From Beroe forskalii (Eukaryota > Ctenophora > Nuda > Beroida > Beroidae): DNA of 64,000 nucleotides. Within the stretch, counting starts at the first letter, position 1, and every line of letters starts with the position of its first letter. Shown here one piece after another: positions 47,481 to 57,815 of this stretch. The translations under genes were made by a program, and so were the position numbers. The stretch lies in assembly GCA_011033025.1 (NCBI GenBank), contig WFMF01000565.1, positions 1 to 64,000 on the forward strand, given 5' to 3'. The notes below the pieces were generated by a model that was not told the DNA's origin, ran no database searches, and saw only the letters and a program-made list of their open reading frames with translations.

Positions 47481-48280
47481 ATAAGAGCATGGATTTTGTT
47501 TCATAGGTTCATCATAGGAACCAGAAGGAACCTTGACATTGCAGCTGAACTGCTACTGCTGGATTTTTAGCCCACAGACTAGTAATTTATAGCTTCTACC
47601 TCCCAGGAGAACTATCCATCAGGGTAGCTAATGCTGAAGGAAATACTTATTGATGTACCTAGTTCCACAATTCCTTGGTCTCTTAACTAAGAGAATAAGG
47701 GAGTGATATAAAGATATAAGGACTGTGACACAGGATCCAAAGTGATGTAAAGGTGTAAAGCAGTCCCAAGCTTCCTGATATGTTTCGCTAGCAATAAGTG
47801 ACAGATAGCGAGGATAGAATTGTGAAGCAAGTACAATTCTGTAGTATGACACTAGGAGATGGTTGCTTGTGGTTATGCACCACTGTTCATCAATAACAAG
47901 ATGATGAGCAAGCCCTTCCCAGTCACTTTTCTCTCAATGGTAAAACGCAAGCAGGGACAGCAGGACGTCAGGACACCATGGTGTCCCTTGATGAACCAAG
48001 ACAGGAGATCAAGCTGTGTGCATCAGGCTAATGTAAGTCCTTAAAAAAACCAACAATCCTCGTCCTCACTCTGTCATGAGGAAACAATCCTAGTAGTCGT
48101 GAAGTATCACCACCCATTGTACAGAGCACAGAGATCATGCATAGCTGCTTACATAGATTTAGAGGGATACGCCCTCTGAACTTCTGGCCATTGAGCTGTT
48201 CGCTAGTATTTTTCTCCATTCGGAGTTATTACAACTTTAATATCACTACTAATACTATAACAGTATAAGTCTCTAAAGGC
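47481..48280. other. Non-coding stretch
   Basis: Only short chance frames, on both strands (47628-47852, 47859-48044 and 48028-48219). No RNA gene or repeat is recognised. Confidence 0.35.
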
Positions 48281-48281
48281 T

Positions 48282-48427
48282 TTAGACCCCAACTAATCGT
48301 GACATGACGCGTCACGTCACGCGTCACGTCATGCGTCCCCTGTTCGGAAGAAAATCCTAACTAATCGTGACGTGACGCGTCACGTCACGATCTCGCGCGC
48401 ATCATGTCACGATTAGTTGGGGTCTAA
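48282..48427. mobile_element. MITE-like element with CACGTCACGCGT core
   Basis: The ends 'ttagaccccaactaatcgtg' (48282) and its mirror (ending 'ggggtctaa' at 48427) pair. The inside holds repeated palindromic words 'gtgacgcgtcac'. The flanking duplication cannot be fixed, because the end itself starts with TTA. Confidence 0.8.
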
Positions 48428-49029
48428 GATTTCGTTATATTCACTAAACTATAATGTGCGAGACCCCGGGTAAGTCCTCAATGAGTTGTTATACCTTGTA
48501 TCCTTCCCTTGAAGGTTCAGTGTAGCTATAGGTTTTCAACCCACGTGGGGTTAGAAAGAGAGTCTACATCGCAGTAGAAACGATCATTATATGATGACTT
48601 ATTGCTCATTGCTCAACGTGACTAGCATGGTATTGTACTTGCACTTACAGTTACAGGCATACACATTACACAATTCAATAATTGAACAGTCTAGATGTAT
48701 ACAATATACCTTTTCCACACCGAGTAACGGTTGTTTCATTTTTCTTCCCAACAACAAGTTGACGCAGTTCGAGAGCTTTGGGGGACTCCAATAAGTGTAG
48801 TAAAGGTCTCAAAACCATCATAAATAGTGTTAAATCTTCTGAATTCTTTAAGACTTCTCGTATCATTGAAACTATAAGTGAAAATTTGTCGTATTGCCTT
48901 TCCCATCATTTGTTAGATGACGATGGACGAGGGGTTATAATTACAAGCTGCCTATTTCATTCTGGAATCTGGTTTGAGTCATCTTACCGGCTCAGTTCTC
49001 TCTCCTCTTACTATAAGTATGCTTCAAAC
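48428..49029. other. Non-coding stretch
   Basis: Two overlapping frames on opposite strands (48591-48866 region) without recognisable motifs. Nothing else is seen. Confidence 0.35.
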
Positions 49030-49126
49030 AGGCTCATGTGAACGTATCCGTAGGAGAAATGCCCCTCACCCAAGCCCCCGAAGGGGGCGTTAAGGGTGAG
49101 GGGTTTCTCCGAGGAGAAGAGAACAT
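49030..49126. mobile_element. Hairpin element, about 97 bp
   Basis: 'ggctcatgtgaacg' and 'ggagaaatgcccctcaccc' are mirrored by 'gggtgaggggtttctcc' and 'acatgagcc'. At the tip is a second perfect hairpin, 'gcccccgaagggggc'. Part of the stem ('gaacgtatccgtaggag') recurs inverted near 26158-26177, so this is a dispersed family. Confidence 0.8.
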
Positions 49127-49254
49127 GAGCCAATTGATTCCCTCCTCTCCTCCCTATTACCTACTGTTTATTTTCCAGTAACATGTGATGATAGAGGATC
49201 CGGTTACCCGTTTTCATGAAAAGAAAGTGGTAAAAGTGTCACAAGAGTTGTGAT

Positions 49255-49815
49255 TTTTGTCCAATGGATCCATTGGATCCATCATGTCCAGTGGACATGT
49301 CCAATGGACGTCCATTGGACATCCAATGGACATCCATTGAACATGATGTCCATCGGTAAAAATGTCCAATGGTGTTCAATGGATCCAATGGATCCATTGG
49401 ATCCATTTTTGATGTTCAATGGACATGTTTAATGGATCCAATGGATGTTCAATGGATCCATCTGAGTGGATCCAATGGACACAATCACCAAACATGGTTT
49501 GGTAGATGGACATCAGTCTGGTATTTTTGTTCAGTGGATCCATTGTGTTCATTGGATCCAATGGATCCATTGTGTCCATTGAACACCATTGAACATGTCC
49601 ATTGGATCCATTGGATCCGTTGAACATTGTGTCCATTGGATCCATTTTGTCCAATGGATCCATTGTGTCCAATGGATCCATTGTGTCCAATGGACAAAAT
49701 GGATCCATTGGATCCAATGGAAACAGTGTGCAATGGATCCAATGGATCCGGTGGACATGTCCAATGGTGTTCAATGGACACATGGATCCATTGGATCCAA
49801 TGGACACAATGGATC
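49255..49815. repeat. BamHI-type array (tggatccaatggatccattgg), left arm
   Basis: A dense array of 9-10-bp half-palindromic words 'tggatccat/tggacatgt/tggacacaa'. It produces long artificial frames (MDPLDPMDTM) on both strands, which are not genes. Confidence 0.93.
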
Positions 49816-49884
49816 CACGAACAAAATACGAGTTCGATGTCCATCTACCAAAACCATGGTGGGCAGATGTTGACTTTTGTAATC

Positions 49885-50210
49885 GGCGCCGATCAGCGCT
49901 GATCAGCGCCGATCCACCGCCGATCGGCGCTGATCGGCGCTGATCAGCGCGATCGGCGTTGATCAGCGCTGATCAGCGCCGATCGGGCCCGATCAGCGCT
50001 GATCAGCGACACCGCCCGATCAGCGCTGATCAGCGCGATCAGCGCCGATCAGAAATTTCAAAATTCTCATCGGCGGTCGTCGGCGCTGATCGGCGCCGAT
50101 CAGCGCTGATGGCCTAAAATCAGCGCTGATCAGCGCCGACCAAAACACCCGCATAAGAGCCTTTGTAAACGCCATTTTTCCTCGAGTCGGGCGCCGATCA
50201 AGCGCTGATC
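49885..50210. repeat. Decamer array (gatcagcgct/gatcggcgcc), left arm
   Basis: A 10-bp repeat alternating between 'gatcagcgct' and 'gatcggcgcc'. Because AGCGCT and GATC are palindromes, both strands read the same. It is much richer in CG than its flanks. Confidence 0.93.
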
Positions 50211-50389
50211 GGTTGATCGCTAACTTGTTAAATTTGAACTGATATGGGACATTTGGGCGTGTTTGCCTCAAAATATAATTCCTGCTGACCGTGCAGGTGA
50301 CATTTTACGGCAACTCCTCGCACAGGGCTGTGACATTAATATCAACAATCACATCAACAACAACATAAACCAGTTTTACGATACAGTTA

Positions 50390-51427
50390 TGCATTGACGT
50401 GACAGTAGAACCGCAAGTACAACACAGTTTCATTTCCACGACACAGTAACACCGTTACGACACAGTAACATCGTTATGGCACAGTAACACCGTAACACTA
50501 ACACCTTAACAGCACAGTAAATTAATGTCGTTACGACACAAAAGCACCGTTACGACACAGTAACACAGTTACTACACAGTAACGCAGTTACGACGAAGTC
50601 ACGCAGTTACGATACAATAACGCCGTTACGACAAAGTAACATCGTGACGACACAGTTTCATTGTAAATGTAACCGCACAGTAGCTCACTTACAACTCAGT
50701 AAGGACGTTACGACACAGCTGTAACACCATTACGACGCAGTTACGACACAGTCTGTACGCACTACGCAGTTCCAACACAGTAAAACAGTTACGAAAAAGT
50801 CACGCAGTTACGGCACAGTCAAGCAGTTACGACACAGTAACACCGTTACAACACAGTAACGCAGTAACACCATTACGACACAGTAGCACCCTTACGATTG
50901 TCTCACGTTGACAGACCCTCTCGAGAATCAGCGCTGTGGCTGGGTCATACATCGTACGACAACCTTACGACGCAGTTACGACACAGTAACACCGCTAGGA
51001 CGCAGTTTCACGCAGTTAAGACAAAGTCACATTGTTACGACATAGCAATACCGTTACGACACAGTTTCATTGTTAAGTCACAGTAAAACCTTCACAGCAC
51101 AGTAAGGACGTTACGACACACCACGGCTGTTAAACGACACATTCAGGCCGTAATTAAGTGCTAAAGAAGCGCTGTTAAGACACCGTAAGTGTAATGCCGT
51201 TACGACAAAGTAACACTGTTGTACGGCAGAGTAACGTTGCTACCCCAGAGTAACGCAGTTACGATAGTACGATACAATAACACTACATTACGACATAGTA
51301 ACACCGTTACAACACATTTATTGTAAGGACGTTATTACATTGTTACACCATGCAGTTACGACACATTTAACGTTGATGCCCCAGAGTAACGCAGTTACAA
51401 TATAAATATACAATAACACTGTTACGA
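50390..51427. repeat. ~20-bp minisatellite (gttacgacacagtaacacc), left arm
   Basis: About fifty degenerate units of 18-21 bp. The same array appears as its reverse complement ('gtgtcgtaacggtgttac') at 51830-52422 and 54811-55230. Confidence 0.92.
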
Positions 51428-51663
51428 CTAGCGAACCACCGGTTTAACCGTATCTCAATAAATCCGGTCACGGAATTTCGGTTGGCTGAAAACGCCCAGT
51501 CAACCGATATTTCTTTTCTAGTTCTGTTAACCGACTGTTAACCGACTGTTTTAATCTGAAATGGTTGATTGCGAGATCAAAATATTCGGTTACGGTTTCG
51601 GTTAGCCAAAACACCTGGTTAACCCTTATTCGGTTTCCGTTCGGTTAACCGGTCCTATCCTAG
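51428..51663. mobile_element. Small nested element (accggtttaaccg / cggttaaccggt)
   Basis: 'actagcgaaccaccggttta' at the left and 'cggttaaccggtcctatcct' near the right form an imperfect inverted pair. The inside carries more copies of 'cggttaaccga'. It interrupts the 20-bp minisatellite. Confidence 0.6.
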
Positions 51664-51877
51664 TCACGCTGTCATGACAGTAACACCGATACGACACAGT
51701 AACACCGTAATAACAGCCTTACGTCGTTGTATGATATCCTACCCTCGTGCGCTCGCCGCAACGTTTCACAGCTGGACCTCAGAATTGCTGATAGAGTGAT
51801 AGGGTCGGACATCGCCCGTCGACTGTGAGTGTGTCGTAACGGTGTAACTGTGTCGTAACTGCGTAACTGTGTCGTTA

Positions 51878-52060
51878 AGAATCGTTCAAATATTACGTTA
51901 TCACCTATATGAGGAGGGGGTTTCCAACTGATTACGTTACACGCGACGATAACAGGGGTATACGTGTTTAGCAACAGGTAAACCACTGTAAACTTGATTA
52001 ACAGGGGGAGAGGGGGTTAAAATCGGCCAAAAATTGATCACGTAATATGTGAACGATCCC
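51878..52060. mobile_element. 183-bp MITE, relative of the 39640 element
   Basis: Ends 'agaatcgttcaaatattacg' and '...acgtaatatgtgaacgatccc' match the 1.2-kb element at 39640-40853. It is flanked by TA on both sides (51876-51877 and 52061-52062), a plausible 2-bp target duplication. It sits inside the right-arm minisatellite. Confidence 0.8.
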
Positions 52061-52425
52061 TAACTTCGTAACGGTGTCGTAACACTAACTGCGTCGTAGC
52101 GGTGTTACTGTGTCGTCACTGCGTGACTGTGTCGTAAGGGTGTTACTGTGTCGTGATGGTGTTACTCATACTGCGTGTTGTAATAGTGTTACTGTGTCGT
52201 AATAGTGAAACTGTGTTGTAACGGTATTAGTGTTACTGTGTCATAACGATGTGACTGTGTCGTAGCTGCTTTACTGTGTCGTAACGGTGTTATTGTGTTG
52301 TAACGACGTTACTGTGCTGTAAAGGTGTAACTGTGTCGTAACGGCGTTACAATGTCGTTACGGTGTTACTGTGTCGTAACGGTGTTACTGTATTGTAACG
52401 GTTCTACTGTGTCGTAACGGTGTTA

Positions 52426-54807
52426 GGGCCAAATCGCACGGGGACAAAAATCGTGGAAACTTTCATGTCTCACCAAAATTCGGATTTTACCTATCGTGCG
52501 ATTTCATTTTTTTAAGGCCACTTTTCGTGAGATCTGAAAACGTGGTGAGAAAAGTGGTGAAAAGTATCACCGGCCTCAGGAGAGGTGACAGTTTTCACCA
52601 CAATCGGTGAAATCTTTGTGGTGAAATCAAAACTCCGTCCGTTTTCAATATCGGTGAGATTTGTCACCACTGATCGCGTGCAGTGACGAAATGATCACGC
52701 GCATGGTCACGTGATAGTGGTGGAAAGTTTCACGATGGTACAAAAAACCAAAACGCACGGTAGCGGTGAGATGTAGCGTTACAACGCACGCAGTCATTGA
52801 CCAATCAGCGCGCTGCATTCCAAGAGTGCGGGAAACATAGTAATTAGTGGGAAATACAAATAGCACCAATCTTTTTAAATGTATTGTTCATATCTTGCTG
52901 TTCCTTCTCATTTCTGTAGTGTTGCCACTCTGTATTTTGTTTCTTCTCCTGTATTTTCTACCCTTTACAATTATGGCATTCCATTGAAGCATTGAAGGTT
53001 GTGTTAATTCCGACTGATTGATGTAGGAACTTTACTGTAACCAGAAACAAACATCCAGCAAAAATATGTGGCCAAGAATAGACAAAAGTCGAATCAAATA
53101 GCAGAGAAAAACAGTGAACTGCAGTGAAAGCAGTGATAGCAGCAGCCCAAACTCTGTAAAAGCAATCATTTCGAGAAAGTTAAAATCATAATATGCAAGA
53201 AAGATATTTAAAAAGATACCAAACCAAAAACGAGAGAATGAAATACAACATCTTGAAATAAAGTGTGGAATTTGCATTTGATTTGTGTTGATCAGTTGCA
53301 TTGCCATGTTGCCATGGTAACAAATTCTTCGGAAATAGCAATAACTGAGAGTGAGTGAGAGCAATACGTCATTATCATTAGTAACAATGGTGTATTACTT
53401 TTTCTCACACACGGAGGAGCGGACGATAAATGTCGCCTAATTACCGGTTTGCAGTTTGGTACATTGTGCAATTACTGTCCCGTGAGAAATGTAAAATAGG
53501 CACTTTAAGTCATTGACATACCATATTCAACCATAGTAATTACGTCATTCTCATTTGTCTCATTAACAGAGTTTTGCAAAAACAGAGTTTCACCAAATGT
53601 AAATTGCTCATTTTTAGCCATTTCCTTTCATCATTTCGTATCTCTTTCCAAGTTCTGTTGTAACTGAGGCGTTTTACAAAGTAACATGCTACCAAGATTA
53701 ATTCATTTTCTCATTTGTTTGTTTTCCATAATTATCGTTTTTACTTCCAAAATTGCTAGTGTTTCATCTCAACACATTTTCAGCCAATAATCTTTCGATT
53801 GCAAGACCTTTGAGATTGATCCATGCTTTGATTCAATTCGTTAAAAATTTTCGTCCTCTACATAGGCTTTGCCAGCCCCTTCGAGCCCTGTGTGCTACAC
53901 GATTTATACTGTTTTGCAGTTGCAGTACACTTTGCTTTTTAATTCTGCGTATCGAATGATTGTATTGCTGTGTATAGCCATGATGATGATGTATGATTCA
54001 TAGTCACATTTTAAGATCGGACATTTTAAGATTGGACGGGAACTACCATGACCCTGCGTTGTTTTGCAAGCCAGCACTGACTTAGTGTTTCCATTTTGCG
54101 ATGGTATTAGAAATTTGTTTCGAGCTTGGCTGTTCACTGGCATGATGTATTGCAGTTTTAAATTGACAGCTTGACTGAAAATGCTCACTGGGCACTGTTT
54201 CGTACCATACTGCTGACTGGTCATCGATCGATACATTTTTATGCTCATGCCAGGCTGCTGACTGGTCACTGACTCCTACCAGACTGCTGACTGTACACTG
54301 GGTGCGTTCAGGGTGCTTGGGGTGTACACTGATTTGAAGGGTTTATTCAGGGTGCTTCGCCTATTTCAGTAATACAGCGGCCTGCAGTCATAAACTCAGA
54401 TGAGCTGTTCAATATTGGACCTCAGCGGGATTGGAACCCACAACCTCCTGAAGCTGAAGACGTTTCGGATGCTCTGCCATTGAGCTATCAAACATGCCAT
54501 TTTATCCGCCGTGCGTTTTGGCGAAAAATAATAATTCCGTGATTCCGAGATCTAGGACGTGACAAATTACACGGATATTTTGTTACGCCGTGCGTTTTCG
54601 CGAAATATATCAATTTTGGTGACAAATTACGTCGTGCGATTTGGTGCAATTTTGTTTCCGCGAAATGCATTGAAAAGCTGTCGCCGTACGTTTTGATCAT
54701 TTTTATACCGGCGTGAAATATTCCGCCGTGCGATCTCACGAAATTTGGACGTGACAACTGACCTGGGCACATTTTTTCACGATTTTTGTCTCCGTGCGAT
54801 TTGGCCC
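52426..54807. mobile_element. 2.4-kb nested DNA transposon with TTA target duplication
   Basis: The ends 'gggccaaatcgcacgg' and 'ccgtgcgatttggccc' continue as mirror images over about 30 bases ('gacaaaaatcgtg'). Flanking bases are TTA at 52423-52425 and 54808-54810, and the interrupted 20-bp minisatellite rejoins cleanly across it. A 3-bp TWA duplication is the habit of PIF/Harbinger elements. The subterminal DNA repeats 'gtggtgaaa/tttcaccac' words. A minus-strand frame at 53032-53364 is hydrophobic and resembles no transposase, so the copy is non-autonomous. Confidence 0.82.
54418..54490 (-). ncRNA. tRNA-like sequence (SINE head or tRNA pseudogene)
   Basis: On the minus strand, 'tagctcaatggcagagc' forms a D-arm with a polymerase III A box and 'gtgggttccaatcccgc' forms a T-arm with a B box ('ggttccaatcc'). 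The anticodon arm is disrupted and the acceptor ends do not pair, so it is not a working tRNA. It lies near the right end of the nested 2.4-kb element. A tRNA-derived SINE fragment is most likely. Confidence 0.55.
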
Positions 54808-54810
54808 TTA

Positions 54811-55230
54811 CTGCGGTTACTGTGTCGTAACGGTGTAACTGTGTCGTAACGATGTTACTGTGTCGTTATAACGGTGTTACTGTGTCGTACTGTTGTAACG
54901 GTGTGTGTCGTAACGTCCTTACTGTGTTGTAAGTGAGCTACTGTGTGGTTACAATGAAACTGTGTCGTCACGATGTTACTTTGTCGTAACGGCTTTATTG
55001 TATCGTAACTGCGTGACTTCGTCGTAACTGCGTTACTGTGTAGTAACTGCGTAACTGTGTCGTAACGGTGCTATTGTGTCGTAACGACATTGATTTATTG
55101 TGCTGTTAAGGTGTTACGGTGTTACTGTGCCATAACGATGTTACTGTGTCGTAACGGTGTTACTGTGTCGTGGAAATGAAACTGTGTTGTACTTGTAACG
55201 GTTCTACTGTCACGTCAATGCATAACTGTA
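54811..55230. repeat. ~20-bp minisatellite, right arm distal part
   Basis: Continuation of the reversed array 'gtgtcgtaacggtgttactg' after the nested transposon. It mirrors 50390-50900. Confidence 0.9.
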
Positions 55231-55394
55231 TCGTAAAACTGGTTTATGTTGTTGTTGATGTGATTGTTGATGTTAATGTCACAGCCCTGTGCGAGGAGTT
55301 GCCGTAAAATGTCACCTGCACGGTCAGCAGGAATTATATTTTTGAGGCAAACACGCCCAAATGTCCATATCAGTTCAAATTTAACAAGTTAGCG

Positions 55395-55800
55395 ATCAGC
55401 GCTGATCAGCGCTGATCAGCGCCGATCAGCGCTGATCGGCGCCTATGAGGAAAAATGGCGTTTACAAAGGCTCTTATGCAGGTGTTTTGGTCGGCGCTGA
55501 TCAGCGCTGATCAGCGCTGATTTTAGGCCATCAGCGCTGATCGGCGCTGATCAGCGCTGATTGATCGCCGATCAGCGCTGATCAGTGCTGATCGGCGCTG
55601 ATCAGCGCCGATCAGCGCCGACGACCGCCGATGAGAATTTTGAAATTTCTGATCGGCGCTGATCAGCGCTGATCAGCGCTGATCGGCGGTGTCGCTGATC
55701 AGCGCTGATCGGGCCCGATCAGCGCTGATCAGCGCTGATCAGCGCCGATCAGCGCCGATCGGCGGTGGATCGGCGCTGATCAGCGCTGATCGGCGCCGAT
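55395..55800. repeat. Decamer array (gatcagcgct), right arm
   Basis: Mirror copy of 49885-50210, about 80 bp longer. The two arms share embedded landmark words such as 'aaaatggcgtttacaaaggc' (about 55453), which appear reversed at about 50157-50177. Confidence 0.93.
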
Positions 55801-55859
55801 TGCAAAGTCAACATCTGCCCACCAAACATGGTTTGGTAGATGGACATCAGACTCGTATT

Positions 55860-56395
55860 TTTGTTCATTGGATCCATTGTGTCCATTGGATCCAATAGAT
55901 CCATTGTGTCCATTGAACACCATTGGACATGTCCATTGGATCCATTGGATCCATTGCACATTGTGTCCATTGGATCCAATGGATCCATTTTGTCCATTGG
56001 ACACAATGGACCCAATGGACACAATGTACAATGGAACCAATGGATCCAATGGACATGTTCAATGGTGTTCAATGGACACAATGGATCCATTGGATCCAAT
56101 GGACACAATGGATCCAGTGAACAGAAATACCAGACTGATGTCCATCTACCAAACCGTGTTTGGTGATTGTGTCCATTGGATCCACTCAGATGGATCCATT
56201 GAACATCCATTGGATCCATTGAACATGTCCATTGAACATCAAAAATGGATCCAATGGATCCATTGGATCCATTGAACACCATTGGAAATTTTTACCGATG
56301 GACATCATGTTCAATGGATGTCCATTGGATGTCCAATGGACGTCCATTGGACATGTCCACTGGACATGATGGATCCAATGGATCCATTGGACAAA
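55860..56395. repeat. BamHI-type array (tggatccaatgg), right arm
   Basis: Mirror of 49255-49815. The internal single-copy words 'accaaacatggtttggtaga' and 'ccagactgatgtccatctac' keep their order in both arms, showing that the arms are copies of each other rather than independent arrays. Confidence 0.92.
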
Positions 56396-56498
56396 AATCA
56401 CAACTCTTGTGACACTTTTACCCAACTTGAAACACGAGCAACATTTCAAACACCATACCATTAGATTTACGTAAGGTGGACCAAATGACCTGAATTTA

Positions 56499-56687
56499 AT
56501 GTATGAATTTGATAAACATGCAGATATTAACCTTGATATCCGTGTACTGGTAGGGCATGACCACGGGACCTGGATTCTCCTCCACGTCTCCACACAAGAG
56601 GAGGAGGCTCTGGAGTATCAGGCGGCTGATGTAGTCCGCGGTAGGTTCCAGTTAAACACAGTGTTCCATGTTGTGCTGACGAAATGA
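56499..56687 (+). CDS. Hypothetical 62-codon ORF between two foldback ends
   Basis: The frame ('MYEFDKHADINLDIRVLVGH') has balanced composition, charged and hydrophobic alternation, and a normal stop, unlike the repeat frames around it. It lies in a ~290-bp single-copy island between the true right end (56422) and a second, deleted copy of that end (56711-57057). It may be a 3' exon fragment of a host gene. No family is recognised. Confidence 0.25.
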   Translation: MYEFDKHADINLDIRVLVGHDHGTWILLHVSTQEEEALEYQAADVVRGRFQLNTVFHVVLTK

Positions 56688-56710
56688 TGCATCCCTGCAG
56701 TATAGAGTAC

Positions 56711-57057
56711 TGCAGCGCTGATCAGCGCCGATCGGCGGTGGATCGGCGCTGATCAGCGCTGATCGGCGCCGATTGCAAAGTCAACATCTGCCGTTTGGTG
56801 ATTGTGTCCATTGGATCCACTCAGATGGATCCATTGAACATCCATTGGATCCATTGAACATGTCCATTGAACATCAAAAATGGATCCAATGGATCCATTG
56901 GATCCATTGAACACCATTGGACATTTTTACCGATAGACATCATGTTCAATGGATGTCCATTGGATGCCCAATGGACGTCCATTGGACATGTCCATTGGAC
57001 ATGATGGATCCAATGGATCCATTGGACAAAAATCACAACTCTTGTGACACTTTTACC
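56711..57057. repeat. Second, shortened copy of the foldback right end
   Basis: Repeats 55740-55813 (decamer array and 'tgcaaagtcaacatctgcc') joined directly to about 56157-56422 (BamHI-type array to 'cttttacc'), with the ~340 bp between them deleted. It is nearly identical to the first copy, so the duplication is recent. Confidence 0.88.
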
Positions 57058-57639
57058 TCAAGTTGTGTTACATGCGATATATTAGTATTACAAGACGTCT
57101 GTCACCCTCACAATTTTTCGATGAGACCTTCATAATTACATGTTTTAAGCTCTCATCATCGGAGACAGCATGCTGAAGCACCTGTGCAGCCCTCTGAGTG
57201 GGTTGGGCTAATATGATCATGTTTGATTACGAGGGGGGTTGAAAATGGCCAAAAATTGATAACACGATCCGCCAAAGCAATGCGAGCAAAAACCGAATGA
57301 AAAATATGATTCGATAAAAATTCTCTCGGGTGTACCAAAGGATGTGCCCTCAGTGTGCAGCCCAACGTGTGTCCCAGTTTTGCCCAATGTATTTTTTGCC
57401 TGACATGTGACCCAGTGTGCTCTGTGTATGAGTGTGCCTGAGGAAAAGTCTTCAATTTATCCTCAGTCTGACCACAGTGTGCCCTCAATAGCTCAACGTG
57501 CCCAGAGTTTTGCCCTCAGTATGCCTTCAGTGTGCTGTGTGCACTGTGCCCCCAGTGTGTTTTATGCCCTCATTTTGCATCGGTGTTTTACCAACAATTT
57601 TTTATTCGATCCTAAGGTGGCTGGCATGAAAAATACCAA
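57058..57639. other. Non-coding stretch with a partial 'gattacg' element
   Basis: 57205-57270 has fragments of the 39640-type element ('gtttgattacgagggggg', 'ggccaaaaattga'). 57330-57560 contains loose repeats of 'cagtgtgccctcag'. No gene is seen. Confidence 0.45.
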
Positions 57640-57815
57640 TCGGGCCATCCATAAAGGGTATCCGCAATGGAAGGGGAGTCTGGCGAATGCGGACGTTGCC
57701 GGACATAGGGGGAGAAGGGTGTTTAAGCAAATGCGGACGTACGCAGTTTATGGAAATATTAATCGATGTGACGGTTATTTTACTAGAAAATCGTGAAATT
57801 TCGGGACCAAAAATG
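57640..57815. repeat. 'gggccatccataaaggg' repeat
   Basis: Matches pieces at about 42310-42420 (left side) and 45390-45480 (right side: 'gcggacgt.cgcaattcatgg', 'accagaaaatcatggaattt') of the 4.2-kb element. Here both halves are contiguous, so this may be the intact form of a small element that was split within 41766-46011. Confidence 0.65.

Larger units (their letters stand above)
49229..56422. mobile_element. Large foldback element with layered satellite arms
   Basis: The ends 'ggtaaaagtgtcacaagagt' (49229) and its mirror (ending 'cttttacc' at 56422) are inverted repeats. Going inward, both arms carry the same layers in mirror order. These are a 'tggatccaatgg' array (49255-49815; 55860-56395), a 'gatcagcgct' array (49885-50210; 55395-55800), a ~150-bp single-copy segment with 'gtgcaggtgacattttacgg' (50215-50370; 55230-55390), and a ~20-bp 'gttacgacacagtaacacc' array (50390-51720; 51830-52422 continuing at 54811-55230). 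The centre is at about 51720-51830. After removing the nested insertions (51428-51663, 51878-52060, 52426-54807) each arm is about 2.0-2.3 kb. No transposase frame is seen. Confidence 0.82.

Noticed and set aside
48301..48390. CRISPR-like regular repeats
   Set aside because: They are palindromic words inside a MITE in a eukaryotic genome, with no repeat-spacer order.
49250..57036. Long Met-Asp-Pro and Trp-Ile-His frames on both strands
   Set aside because: They are direct translations of the tggatccaatgg arrays, open in several frames and on both strands at once; there is no domain and no gene structure.
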